From the NCBI RefSeq assembly GCF_035552695.1, contig NZ_DASZKT010000009.1, positions 1 through 64,000 of the forward strand: DNA of 64,000 nt. Reading direction: 5' to 3'. The position numbers were made by a program, and so were the translations under genes. This stretch comes from Actinospica sp035552695 (GTDB lineage: Bacteria; Actinomycetota; Actinomycetes; Streptomycetales; Catenulisporaceae). The notes beneath the pieces were generated by a model. It worked only from the letters and a program-made list of their open reading frames with translations, was not told the DNA's origin and ran no database searches. Every line of letters starts with the position of its first letter. Within the stretch, counting starts at the first letter, position 1. Shown one piece after another: positions 7,766-16,370 of this stretch.

Positions 7766-9393
7766 GCACCTCTGTGTCTAATCCAAACGAGGAGATCGTC
7801 CCGACCACGATCGGCGGGAAGGTCTCCGACTACCTGGACCAGCGACTCGGCACCACGAGCGCGGCAAAGAAGCAACTGCGCAAGATCTTCCCGGACCACT
7901 GGTCCTTCATGCTGGGCGAGATCTGCCTCTACAGCTTCATCATCCTGCTGCTGTCCGGCATCTTCCTGACGCTGTTCTTCAACCCGTCCATGACCGACGT
8001 GACGTACAACGGCTCGTACACGCCGCTGGACGGCATCAAGATGTCCGAGGCCTACGCCAGCACGATGAACATCTCGTTTGACGTGCGCGGCGGCCTGCTG
8101 ATGCGGCAGATCCACCACTGGGCCGCGCTGGTCTTCGTGATGGGGATCATGGTGCACATGCTCCGGATCTTCTTCACCGGGGCGTTCCGCAAGCCGCGCG
8201 AGCTCAACTGGCTGATCGGCTTCACGCTGTTCGTGCTGGCGCTGCTCGAGGGCTTCGCCGGCTACTCGCTGCCGGACGACCTGCTCTCCGGCACCGGTCT
8301 GCGCATCGCCCAGGGCGTCGTGCTGTCGATCCCGATCATCGGAACGTACATCTCGTATTTCCTGTTCGGCGGACTGTTCCCGGGACACGACTTCATCCCG
8401 AGGCTGTTCACCATCCACATCCTGCTGGTGCCCGGCCTGATCCTGGGGCTGATCACCGCTCACCTGATCCTGGTCTTCTACCAGAAGCACACCCAGTGGG
8501 CGGGCCCGGGACGCACCAACAAGAACGTGGTCGGCCTGCCGCTGATGCCGGTGTACATGGCCAAGGCGGGCGGCTTCTTCTTCGTGGTCTTCGGCTTCAT
8601 CGCGCTGCTCGGCGGCCTGGTGTCGATCAACCCGATCTGGGACTACGGCCCCTACACGCCGGTGCAGATCACGGCGGGTTCGCAGCCGGACTTCTACATC
8701 GGCTTCCTCGAGGGCAGCCTGCGCATGATGCCCAACGTGGAGTGGAACTTCTGGGGTCATACGCTCTCGCTGAACGTGATGATCCCCTCGCTGGTCGTGC
8801 CCGGAATAATCTTCACCGGCCTCGCGATCTACCCGTTCTTCGAGGCCTGGGTCACCGGGGACAAACGCGAGCACCACATCCTGGACCGGCCGCGGAACAT
8901 GCCGACCCGCACCGCGATCGGCGTGGCCGGCATCGTGGTGTACGGCGTGCTGTGGCTCAACGGCGGCAACGACCTGATCGCCACCCACTTCAACCTCTCG
9001 GTGGAGACGATCACCTGGGTCGACCGGGTGCTGTTCTTCGTCGGGCCGGTGTTCGCCTTCTGGCTCACCCGGCGGATCTGCTTCGGCCTGCAGCGCCGGG
9101 ACCGGGACAAGGTGCTGCACGGACGCGAGTCCGGCATCATCACCCGGTCCCCGGAGGGCGAGTTCTCCGAGATCCACACCCCGCTGCCGTCGGGCGACCT
9201 GCACAAGCTGACCGCGCACGACGTGCACCGTCCGCTGACGCTGACCGACGTCACCGACGCCAACGGCGTGCCCGCGCCGAACCTGCGGCTGGCCAAGCTG
9301 CGGGCCCGGGCGACGCGCTGGTACTTCGGCGAGCGGGTGGAGAAGCCGACCGAGGAGGAGTACCACCAGGCGATCTCCAGCGGCCACCACTGA
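7762..9393 (+). CDS. qcrB: Cytochrome b subunit of the bc1 complex
   Basis: The 543-residue product is cytochrome b with the actinobacterial C-terminal extension. Visible features are the QIHHWAALVFVMGIMVHMLRIF block with heme-b histidines, the EGFAGYSLPDDLLSGTG quinol-site region, and the later PARTH-equivalent region and helices. It oxidises menaquinol and carries both b hemes. ATG 7762 was chosen because GGAAGGGG precedes it and MST begins the family N-terminus; the open frame extends back into qcrA out of register. It is the last gene of the operon, and a hairpin follows at 9461-9493. Confidence 0.96.
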   Translation: MSTSVSNPNEEIVPTTIGGKVSDYLDQRLGTTSAAKKQLRKIFPDHWSFMLGEICLYSFIILLLSGIFLTLFFNPSMTDVTYNGSYTPLDGIKMSEAYASTMNISFDVRGGLLMRQIHHWAALVFVMGIMVHMLRIFFTGAFRKPRELNWLIGFTLFVLALLEGFAGYSLPDDLLSGTGLRIAQGVVLSIPIIGTYISYFLFGGLFPGHDFIPRLFTIHILLVPGLILGLITAHLILVFYQKHTQWAGPGRTNKNVVGLPLMPVYMAKAGGFFFVVFGFIALLGGLVSINPIWDYGPYTPVQITAGSQPDFYIGFLEGSLRMMPNVEWNFWGHTLSLNVMIPSLVVPGIIFTGLAIYPFFEAWVTGDKREHHILDRPRNMPTRTAIGVAGIVVYGVLWLNGGNDLIATHFNLSVETITWVDRVLFFVGPVFAFWLTRRICFGLQRRDRDKVLHGRESGIITRSPEGEFSEIHTPLPSGDLHKLTAHDVHRPLTLTDVTDANGVPAPNLRLAKLRARATRWYFGERVEKPTEEEYHQAISSGHH

Positions 9394-9460
9394 CCGAGCC
9401 GGTCGGCGGGTTCGCACCCATCCGCACCGAAAAGCGGAAAAAGCTGTAGCCACAACGCAC

Positions 9461-9493
9461 TTCCCCTCCGTACCGTGCGGGTACGGAGGGGAA
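9461..9493 (+). terminator. Terminator between qcrB and the convergent Lrp-like gene
   Basis: 14-bp perfect stem (9461-9474 and 9480-9493) with a 5-base loop, 67 bases after the qcrB stop and before the convergent gene end at 9529. It can act in both directions. Confidence 0.8.
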
Positions 9494-9528
9494 CGTGTTT
9501 ATCCGGACGGCATGAGGCTCGGCGGCGG

Positions 9529-9807
9529 CTACTCGAGGCCCAGCGCGAAGGCGGCGTCCAGGTCCACGTCGCTGTAGGCGCGGAAGGCCGTGTGCGTCTC
9601 GGTGCGCAGGACACCGTGCACCTTGTTGAGGCGGCCCGGGATGAGGTCGGCGAGATCCTCGTGCGCCTGCACCCGGGCGATGGCGATCAGGTCCCACTCG
9701 CCGGTCACCGAGTAGACCTCGCTGATCCCGGCCAGTGCGGCCACGGACGCGGCGGTCTCCGGGACCAGACCGGTCTCGGCCTTGATCATCACTATCGCGG
9801 TCACCAT
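9529..9807 (-). CDS. Stand-alone Lrp/AsnC ligand-binding (RAM) domain protein
   Basis: A 92-residue protein consisting only of the effector domain of Lrp/AsnC regulators (AIVMIKAE, YSVTGEWDLIAIARV, HGVLRTETHTAF). The helix-turn-helix is absent. Such single-domain proteins form rings that bind amino acids, but their partners are mostly unknown. The gene is likely leaderless: a TAAGCT -10 element (9815-9820 on the minus strand) lies 7 bases before ATG 9807. It is convergent with qcrB and divergent from the NYN-domain gene. Confidence 0.85.
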   Translation of the reverse strand: MVTAIVMIKAETGLVPETAASVAALAGISEVYSVTGEWDLIAIARVQAHEDLADLIPGRLNKVHGVLRTETHTAFRAYSDVDLDAAFALGLE

Positions 9808-9926
9808 GCCGTTCAGCTTAGACCGCGACGCCCCGGGGGCGCGCGGGGGCTCTCGTATGGCGCGTGAAAGCGTCTACGCTGGGAAATACCCTGACCACCA
9901 GTCATCGTAGGGACGGAAGGCGAGAG

Positions 9927-11285
9927 ATGAGCGGCGAGGAGACCGGGTACGACACGCCCGGTGCCGCGCCCGATCGCAGCCCGAGCGCCGCCGCCCTGTC
10001 CGAGCCGGTCCGGGCGCGCGTGCTGGACTTCGCGGCGCAGGTCGCGGGCGGCCTGCCGGCCGCCACGCTGCCGGTCTCGCTGCGCCCCTTCGCCAAGTTC
10101 ACCCCGGCCAAGCGGGCCAGACTCGCGGCGACCCCGCTGGCCGCGGCGCTGGAGGCGGACTCCGTCTTCCGCGGCCGGGTCGCCGAGCGGGTGCGCGACA
10201 CGTACCCCGAGGTGGCCGAGGCGCTGTTCGCCGGGGCGATCCCGCCGGCCGCCGACCCGCGCGACGTGGCCGCGATCGTCTACCTGCTGCGCCCGGAGGG
10301 CTGGCCGGCGCTGCTTGACCAGGCCGAACTCGCGTCCCGCGCGTCCGAGCGGGCGCTGGCGGACGAGCATCTGGGTGACGAGGTGGCCAGGCTCAAGGCG
10401 GAGATCGACACGATCCGCGAGCAGAGCAAGGCCGAGTCGGAGCGCTTCAAGGCCGAACTGGCCGCCGAACGCCGCGAGGGCGACTCGCTGCGCCGCCGCA
10501 TCCGGCAGCTCGAGGCGGATATGAGGCGGGCTCAGGCGCACGCCCGCGAGGCGGTGTCGGAGAGCAGCGCGGTGCAGAACGCGGCCTCGATCCAGGTGTC
10601 CGCGGCCGAGGCGGAGCTGCGCCGGATCAGGGCGCGGCTCGTCGAATCCGAGGCGGCCCTGGAGACGGCGCGCAGCGCCACCCGGGCGAGCCGCGGCGCG
10701 GACGAGGTGCGGATGCGGCTGCTCCTGGAGACCATCAGCGAGGCCGCCGCGGGCCTGCAGCGGGAGCTGGCCATCTCGCCCACGGACGCGCGTCCCGCGG
10801 ACACCGTGGAGGCCGTGCGGGCCGACACGCTGGGTGCCCACGACGTGTCCGGCCAGGCGCGCGCGGTCGACGACCCGGCGATCCTGGACGCGCTGCTGGC
10901 CCTGCCGCGCGCGCACCTCGTCGTCGACGGCTACAACGTGACCAAGACCGGCTTCCCGACGCTGTCCCTGCACGAGCAGCGGATAAGGCTGCTCAAGGGC
11001 CTCGGCGGCATCGCGGCCCGCACCGGCGCCGAGGTGACCTGCGTCTTCGACGGCGCGGAACTCGGCGGCCCGGTCCCGGTGCCGCAGCACAAGGGCGTCA
11101 GGGTGCTGTTCTCCCGCGGCGGCGAGATCGCCGACGAGCTGATCCGCAGACTCGTCGCCGCCGAGCCCCAGGGCCGTCCCCTGATCGTCGTGTCCTCCGA
11201 CAAGGAGGTCGCCGACGGCGTCCGCCGCTCCGGCGCCCGCCCGGTGCCATCCTCGATGCTGGTTCGCAGGCTCGGGCGGAGTTAG
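9927..11285 (+). CDS. NYN/PIN-like domain protein with long coiled coil
   Basis: A 452-residue protein. The N-terminal third is helical (about 25-150). The middle (about 155-310) is a strongly charged coiled coil (RLKAEIDTIREQSKAE; RRRIRQLEADMRRAQ). The C-terminal part is a YacP-like NYN nuclease domain beginning HLVVDGYNVTKTG, with the VVDGYN active-site Asp, CVFDGAE and VVSSDKEVAD. NYN domains are metal-dependent RNases of the PIN fold, so a role in RNA processing is inferred. ATG 9927 was chosen for its GGAAGG site; the longer frame starts inside the promoter region. Confidence 0.85.
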   Translation: MSGEETGYDTPGAAPDRSPSAAALSEPVRARVLDFAAQVAGGLPAATLPVSLRPFAKFTPAKRARLAATPLAAALEADSVFRGRVAERVRDTYPEVAEALFAGAIPPAADPRDVAAIVYLLRPEGWPALLDQAELASRASERALADEHLGDEVARLKAEIDTIREQSKAESERFKAELAAERREGDSLRRRIRQLEADMRRAQAHAREAVSESSAVQNAASIQVSAAEAELRRIRARLVESEAALETARSATRASRGADEVRMRLLLETISEAAAGLQRELAISPTDARPADTVEAVRADTLGAHDVSGQARAVDDPAILDALLALPRAHLVVDGYNVTKTGFPTLSLHEQRIRLLKGLGGIAARTGAEVTCVFDGAELGGPVPVPQHKGVRVLFSRGGEIADELIRRLVAAEPQGRPLIVVSSDKEVADGVRRSGARPVPSSMLVRRLGRS

Positions 11286-11352
11286 CGGGAAATCCTCCTA
11301 TTCGCTCGGGCGGGTGACGTATGTTTGATCGAGCCCGGATTCGACCGATACG

Positions 11353-12441
11353 TTGCGCTCCGTGCATCGACAGACTTCGGGTCCAGGGCATCGTGCCGCG
11401 TCGGTGACCGCCGCGGCGTGCGCCGCATTGGGGCTCGGCGCCGGTGTGGGTCACGCTCAGCCGGCATCGGACGTGCGCCAGGCGGCCGAGCAGCACATCT
11501 CCACTCTCTATGCGCAGGCTGAGGCGGCAACGCAGCGGTTCGACGCGGACGAGGAGCGGATCGCGCAGCTTCAGGCCGCGATCAACGACGCCGACGGCCA
11601 GAGTGCGCAGACGCGGCAGCTCCTCGACACGCTCGACGGAGGGCTCGGCAGGCTCGCGGCGCAGCAGTATCGAGACCCTGACTACAGTTCGGCGCTCGCG
11701 CTGCTGTTCGCCACGCACCCCGACAACTACCTCCAGCGCGCCGGCATGAACGACCGCGTCGCCGCGCTCGACGACCAGCAGATCCGCGTCGCGGAGCAGG
11801 CGCAGCGTCAGTTGGACGCGTTGTCGACGCTGGGGGAGCAGGAACTGCAGGAGTTGCAGGCGGCCCGAACCCAGCTGGTCTCCTCGCGCTCGCTGATCCA
11901 GGCCGAGCTCGCGCAGGCCCGTCAGCAACTCGCTGACCTCGACGCCGCCGACCAGCAAGCCGTCACGCACGCGCTGGCCCAGGGCGCGACCGGCGACGGG
12001 CTCGGCACCTCCGTGCCCGCGCAGGCCCCGTCGCTCGGCACGCTGCTGACCACCGTGGCCTCGGACGTGAGCCAGGGCATCGACGTCCCCCGCGCGCAGA
12101 AGGCGATCGAGTCCGCCTACGCGGAGCTCGGCAAGCCGTACATCTGGGGTGCGGTCGGCCCGGACGGCTTCGACTGCTCGGGCCTGATGCAGCACGTCTG
12201 GAGCGCGGCGGGCGTCATGCTCCCGCGCACCTCGCAGGAGCAGGCGGACGCGGGACAGACCGTGTCGCTGTCCGATATCGAGCCGGGCGACCTGGTGATC
12301 TACTTCTCCGGGCGCACCCACGTCGGCATGTACGTTGGCAACGGCCTGATCATCCACGCCCCGCGCCCCGGCTCCGCGGTGCAGTTCGCCTCCGTCACCT
12401 CGATGCCGATCAGTACAATCGTCCGACCGGACGGCAGCTGA
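11353..12441 (+). CDS. Secreted NlpC/P60 peptidoglycan endopeptidase
   Basis: A 362-residue RipA-like hydrolase. It has a signal peptide (to about residue 35, GVGHA) and a long coiled-coil domain (about 40-210, Gln/Ala rich). The C-terminal NlpC/P60 domain has Cys275 in FDCSG, His323 in THVGMY and His335 in IIHAP as the catalytic set. It cleaves the stem peptide between D-Glu and meso-diaminopimelate. The start is uncertain: TTG 11353 and GTG 11362 are in frame and neither has a clear ribosome site. It stands alone, 67 bases after the NYN gene. No ydaO-type riboswitch fits in that space. Confidence 0.88.
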   Translation: MRSVHRQTSGPGHRAASVTAAACAALGLGAGVGHAQPASDVRQAAEQHISTLYAQAEAATQRFDADEERIAQLQAAINDADGQSAQTRQLLDTLDGGLGRLAAQQYRDPDYSSALALLFATHPDNYLQRAGMNDRVAALDDQQIRVAEQAQRQLDALSTLGEQELQELQAARTQLVSSRSLIQAELAQARQQLADLDAADQQAVTHALAQGATGDGLGTSVPAQAPSLGTLLTTVASDVSQGIDVPRAQKAIESAYAELGKPYIWGAVGPDGFDCSGLMQHVWSAAGVMLPRTSQEQADAGQTVSLSDIEPGDLVIYFSGRTHVGMYVGNGLIIHAPRPGSAVQFASVTSMPISTIVRPDGS

Positions 12442-12456
12442 TCATTGTGTTGCGTG

Positions 12457-13443
12457 TTACTCGGCGTCGTACGGGATGCCGAGGAGGAGGCTGCCGAGCG
12501 CGGTGCGTCGGTGCACCACTGTTTTGCCGTCCCGGGCGCTGGTGATGAATCCGGCTGCGCGCAGCGCCGCGGTGTGCACGGAGATGGTCGCGGCGCTCAG
12601 GCCCAGGCCGCGGGCCAGCCCGCTGGTGCTCAGGCCGTCGCCGCTGAGCGTCAGGATGCGCAGTCGTGTGCGGCCGAGCACTTCGGCCAGTGCGTCCTGC
12701 GCCGAGGCGACGGCGGACGGCGGGAGCGGGATGCGCGGGCCGGCCGGGAAGGTCACCGTCACGGGGCGGCCCGGCATGTCCGATACGAGCGGGTCACCGG
12801 TCCAGTGGAACGTCGGTAGCAGCAGTACGCCGCGCCCGGCCGGGTGGACCTCGCGCGTGGTGGTCGCGACGGGCAACTCCCACGCATGGCCGTTCAGCCG
12901 GGAGCCGAGAATGGTGCTGGTCAGAGCGTGGCCGATGCCGTGTTGCGCGGTGATCGCGGCGTATCGCGCGAACTCGGCGCGGTGCAGGTCCTGGACGCGT
13001 GGCCAGACCGGTGCGAGCAGTGCATCGAACGCCGAGCGCTGGGCGCGGACAACCGGCTGCCAGGCGTCGTATGAGCCGCGATGCAGATCCCTGACCCAGG
13101 TGGGTGCTCGGCCGACCGTGCCCACTGCCGCGTACGCGAGTTCGAGTTCAGCCGCGATCCACGCCGTGTCGCTTGTGCGCATGGCGTCGAAGCCCTCATC
13201 CAGGCTCGGCGCGATGCTGTCGAGGAATGCGGGAGCACGGCGGCCCGGCACGAGGTCACGCAACGGTACGGCCGCAGCGGGTAGCGCCCTTAGAGCGCGG
13301 CTGCGCCAACGGCCGAACAGCAGTGGGGCGTGCTGCGGGGTGGTGAGCATCATCAGTGCCGCGTTCAGTTCTTGCAGCGGGGCGGGCCGGCCGGCGAAGC
13401 GGATGCGTGCGAGATCGGCTGGTGTGAGGTGGATACGGATCAC
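12457..13443 (-). CDS. ArsR-type winged-helix transcriptional regulator (DUF5937-like)
   Basis: A 328-residue protein with a long N-terminal region (MIRIHLTPADLARIRFA), a typical opening for actinobacterial ArsR-like regulators of this size. The winged helix is C-terminal (LSTSGLARGLGLSAATISVHTAALRAAGFI, recognition helix near 275-290). The N-terminal domain has no known ligand. It is divergent from the lipase-like gene at 13522. The 78-base gap between them has a 7-base inverted repeat (13467-13473 and 13492-13498), a possible operator. Confidence 0.82.
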   Translation of the reverse strand: MIRIHLTPADLARIRFAGRPAPLQELNAALMMLTTPQHAPLLFGRWRSRALRALPAAAVPLRDLVPGRRAPAFLDSIAPSLDEGFDAMRTSDTAWIAAELELAYAAVGTVGRAPTWVRDLHRGSYDAWQPVVRAQRSAFDALLAPVWPRVQDLHRAEFARYAAITAQHGIGHALTSTILGSRLNGHAWELPVATTTREVHPAGRGVLLLPTFHWTGDPLVSDMPGRPVTVTFPAGPRIPLPPSAVASAQDALAEVLGRTRLRILTLSGDGLSTSGLARGLGLSAATISVHTAALRAAGFITSARDGKTVVHRRTALGSLLLGIPYDAE

Positions 13444-13466
13444 GGCAGCCCCTATCCCCGCGCGGC

Positions 13467-13498
13467 GCGATCGTTTCGCCTCGATCCTAATCGATCGC
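13467..13498. promoter_or_regulatory. Possible operator between the divergent regulator and hydrolase genes
   Basis: Inverted repeat GCGATCG (13467-13473) / CGATCGC (13492-13498) with an 18-base spacer in the divergent promoter region. The sequence supports symmetry only; binding by the adjacent regulator is inferred. Confidence 0.3.
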
Positions 13499-13521
13499 TC
13501 GCGGTGCCCGGCGGGAAGACG

Positions 13522-14769
13522 ATGGGCGGCATGACCACAAGACTTTCAGCTGTCGATCGCCGGACGCTGGCCAAGCTGGCCCTGGTGTCCGGTGCGAGTA
13601 TGGTCGGTGCCGGGCTTGGGGTGGGTCCGGCCCGGGCCGACCTCGCTCCCGCTGTGCTGCGCCTGCCCGCGCCCACCGGCCCGTATCGCATCGGTGCCGT
13701 CGAGCTCTACCTTGCCGACCGTTCGCGCCGTGATCCGTGGGACTCGGCGATTCCGGTCAGGGAGCTGATGGTGACGGTCCTCTACCCGGCATGTGGCGCG
13801 CAGGGCTTCGCGCTGGCCGCGCAGATGGCGCCGGGTGCAGCGGCGCTGTTCGGCCAGATCGCGCCGCTCGGCCACCCGCAGCTACCGGCCTCGGGCGTGA
13901 ACTGGGCGGCGACGATGACGCACGCGCACACCGGCGCGTCCGCTCTGCCCGGGCGCCGCCCGACGGTGATCTACAGCCCCGGTGGAGGCGACCCGCGCAC
14001 GCTCGGCACGTACACCGCCGAGGAGTTGGCCAGCCACGGCTACATCGTGGCCACCGTCGACCACCCGGGAGACGCGTGCGACGTCGGGTTCCCCACGGCC
14101 ACGACGTATCGCGGCCGGTACCGGATCACGGTCTTCCGCGGCGACCCCCGGTCCGATGCCGCGACGTACCGCACGATGATCGACACGAGGATCGCCGACT
14201 GCAAGTTCGTTGCCGACGCCCTCGAAACGCTGGCGGCGGGCGGCAATCCCGATGCGCTGGGCCGGAGGCCGCCTCGCGGCCTGGGCCGCGCGATCGACCC
14301 GAGCCGGTTGGTGATCTACGGTCATTCGGCGGGCGGCACGACAGCCGCTCAAACCCTCTATGAGGACGCCCGATTCGTCGCGGGCGTGAACCTGGAGGGC
14401 TACTTGGACTGGACACCGGCGGCACCCGGCGAGCCCGGTGTGCTGCTTCGCGTCGCCGAGCACGGCACGAACCGGCCGATGCTGATGGTGGGCAGCAGTG
14501 GTTTCACTGACGAGCAGGCGCTCGACCTGTCCTGGTCGGTCATGCTCGCCCGCTCCGGCCACCGTGCGAGACGGCGTCAGATCGCGAATGCGAACCACTG
14601 GGTCTTCACCGATCTCGCCCCGATGGCGGCGCAACTGCAGGCCGAAGGCCTCATGACGTCTGCTGATCGGGATGCACTCGTCGGTGCGATCGACCCGGAT
14701 ACCGCGGTACCCGAGGTTCGCGGACTCCTGCGCGAATTTCTGGACCGAACACTCGGCGTCCGCTCTTGA
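13522..14769 (+). CDS. Secreted alpha/beta hydrolase, PAF-acetylhydrolase-like
   Basis: A 415-residue hydrolase with a Tat-type signal (DRRTLAKLALVSG, then GPARA near residue 35). The nucleophile elbow is GHSAGG (YGHSAGGTTAAQT), and a catalytic His is likely in NANHWVF. The oxyanion region is VIYSPGGGDPRTLGTYTAEELASHGY, as in PAF-AH and related lipases. It probably hydrolyses short-chain or oxidised lipid esters outside the membrane. ATG 13522 follows GGGAAG; ATG 13531 is the alternative. The divergent regulator may control it. Confidence 0.85.
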   Translation: MGGMTTRLSAVDRRTLAKLALVSGASMVGAGLGVGPARADLAPAVLRLPAPTGPYRIGAVELYLADRSRRDPWDSAIPVRELMVTVLYPACGAQGFALAAQMAPGAAALFGQIAPLGHPQLPASGVNWAATMTHAHTGASALPGRRPTVIYSPGGGDPRTLGTYTAEELASHGYIVATVDHPGDACDVGFPTATTYRGRYRITVFRGDPRSDAATYRTMIDTRIADCKFVADALETLAAGGNPDALGRRPPRGLGRAIDPSRLVIYGHSAGGTTAAQTLYEDARFVAGVNLEGYLDWTPAAPGEPGVLLRVAEHGTNRPMLMVGSSGFTDEQALDLSWSVMLARSGHRARRRQIANANHWVFTDLAPMAAQLQAEGLMTSADRDALVGAIDPDTAVPEVRGLLREFLDRTLGVRS

Positions 14770-14811
14770 CGAACGGCACCAGCGAATCGACCACCGCGCT
14801 ATGGTGACCCC

Positions 14812-15246
14812 GTGGCGTCGATCAAGCAGTTCCAGGTGACCTTCGACTGCGCGGAACCTGAGCGCGTCGCCCGCTTCTGGTGCGAGGTGCTGGGGTACGT
14901 CGTACCGCCGCCGCCCGAGGCGTTCGCCACGTGGGACGATTTCGACCGCTCGCTGCCGCCCGAACAGCAGGGTTCTGCGTTCGCCTGCATCGATCCCTCA
15001 GGCATCGGCCCGCGGCTGTTCTTCCAGCGCGTTCCCGAAGGCAAGGTCGTCAAGAATCGGGTGCACCTCGACGTGCGGGTCGGCACCGGGCTGGTGGGGC
15101 AGGAGCGCCTCGCCACACTCGAGGCCGAGTGCACACGACTCCTCGCGCTCGGCGCGCTGCGAGTGCAACTACTGGTTGCCGATGACGTGAACGAGTCGTG
15201 CATCGTGATGCAGGACGTCGAGGGCAACGAGTTCTGTCTCGACTAG
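14812..15246 (+). CDS. VOC (glyoxalase/bleomycin-resistance) family protein
   Basis: A 144-residue single-domain VOC protein (QFQVTFDCAEPERVARFWCEVLGY at the N-terminus; KNRVHLDVRV in the middle; MQDVEGNEFCLD at the end). These proteins pair beta-alpha-beta units around a metal; substrates range from methylglyoxal adducts to antibiotics and cannot be predicted here. GTG 14812 looks leaderless, with a TATGGT -10 at 14800-14805, 6 bases upstream. It precedes the ECF41 gene by 133 bases, but the sigma gene has its own promoter. Confidence 0.82.
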   Translation: MASIKQFQVTFDCAEPERVARFWCEVLGYVVPPPPEAFATWDDFDRSLPPEQQGSAFACIDPSGIGPRLFFQRVPEGKVVKNRVHLDVRVGTGLVGQERLATLEAECTRLLALGALRVQLLVADDVNESCIVMQDVEGNEFCLD

Positions 15247-15315
15247 ACCGCGTCCTGCTCGCGGTCATGGTCATCCGCCAGCCCAAGCCTGGTCACAGTC
15301 GCGTAGCGTCTGAAG

Positions 15316-15342
15316 TGTCACAAGCCGCCGGGCCATCTCGTC
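15316..15342 (+). promoter_or_regulatory. ECF41-type promoter upstream of the sigma factor gene
   Basis: TGTCACA (15316-15322), then exactly 16 bases, then CGTC (15339-15342). This matches the published consensus for ECF41 sigma factors (TGTCACA-N16/17-CGTC) and lies 37 bases before the sigma start, so the gene is predicted to drive its own transcription. Confidence 0.85.
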
Positions 15343-15379
15343 TCGAGGGTGTGAGCGTCGACGCGGGCAAGGGGTAGGC

Positions 15380-16315
15380 ATGAACAAGGTCGAGGAGTTC
15401 GAGGAACTGCGGCCGCTGCTGTTCTCGATCGCTTATCGGATCCTGGGCAGCGTCGGCGAGGCCGAGGACGTGGTGCAGGAGGCCTGGCTGCGCTTCGACG
15501 GCTCGGCGACGGTGCCCGACTCGACCAAGGCCTTCCTTTCGGCGACGGTGACGCGGATCTCGATCGACGTGCTGCGTTCCGCGCGGGTGCGACGGGAGCA
15601 GTACGTCGGGCCGTGGTTCCCCGAGCCGCTGCTGAGCGATCCGTACGAGGACCCGGCACGCGCGGCGGAGCTGGCCGACTCGCTGTCGATGGCGGCGCTC
15701 GTGCTGCTCGAGCGGCTCAGCCCGCTGGAACGCGCGGTGTTCGTGCTCCGCGAGGTGTTCGCCTTCGACTACGACGACATCGCCGCGGCGGTCGGGCGCT
15801 CGGAGGCGGCGTGCCGGCAGCTGCTGGTGCGGGCGCGCCGGCATGTGCGGGACGAGCGGCCGCGCTTCGAGGCGGACCGGCGGGAGCGGCAGGAGCTGGC
15901 CACCCGGTTCTTCGACGCGCTCCGGGACGGCGACGTGCTCGGGCTGCAGGACCTGCTCTCCGCGGACGTGCAGATGGTCGGGGACGGCGGCGGCAAGGCG
16001 CCGAACCTGTCGAAGACCGTCGTGGGTACGGAGCGGGTGGCCCGCGTGCTCGCCTCGTACTATCCGGTGCTCGACCAGATCGGCGTGACGCTGGAGCCGC
16101 ACGAGGTCAACGGCCAGCCCGGCGCGATCTTCCGCGACCGGGAGGGCGGCGTGCTGCACACCATGATCCTCGAAGTGCTGGACGGGCAGGTCCAGACCGT
16201 CCGCAGCGTGAGCAATCCAGAGAAGCTCACCCATCTCGGGCAGCTCGCCGACGCCTGGGCCGTCGCCCGCGAGGTGCGCGAGGCCCGGAAGGCGAACGCG
16301 GCGGAGCGCTCCTGA
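15380..16315 (+). CDS. ECF41-family RNA polymerase sigma factor (SigJ-like)
   Basis: A 311-residue sigma-70 factor. Region 2 (RPLLFSIAYRILGSVGEAEDVVQEAWLR) and region 4 (LSPLERAVFVLREVFAFDYDDIAAAVGRSEAACRQLL) are intact. The C-terminal SnoaL-like extension carries the DGGGK motif (near residue 197) typical of ECF41, where the extension acts as a built-in activator and inhibitor in place of an anti-sigma factor. The usual ECF41 neighbour, a carboxymuconolactone decarboxylase, oxidoreductase or epimerase, is missing. Start ATG 15380 follows AGGGG. A matching promoter lies upstream. Confidence 0.93.
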   Translation: MNKVEEFEELRPLLFSIAYRILGSVGEAEDVVQEAWLRFDGSATVPDSTKAFLSATVTRISIDVLRSARVRREQYVGPWFPEPLLSDPYEDPARAAELADSLSMAALVLLERLSPLERAVFVLREVFAFDYDDIAAAVGRSEAACRQLLVRARRHVRDERPRFEADRRERQELATRFFDALRDGDVLGLQDLLSADVQMVGDGGGKAPNLSKTVVGTERVARVLASYYPVLDQIGVTLEPHEVNGQPGAIFRDREGGVLHTMILEVLDGQVQTVRSVSNPEKLTHLGQLADAWAVAREVREARKANAAERS

Positions 16316-16332
16316 AGAAAGGCGCGGCGGAG

Positions 16333-16370
16333 GCGAGCCCGAGCCGGTCAGATGGCCGGCTCGGGCTCGC
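16333..16370. terminator. Hairpin between the sigma gene and the convergent GT87 gene
   Basis: 15-bp perfect stem (16333-16347 and 16356-16370) with an 8-base loop. The loop and right arm include the stop and last codons of the minus-strand glycosyltransferase, so the C-terminal EPEPAI of that protein is encoded by the terminator itself. Confidence 0.78.

Noticed and set aside
11286..11352. ydaO/c-di-AMP riboswitch before the NlpC/P60 gene
   Set aside because: Only 67 bases are available and none of the conserved blocks is present.
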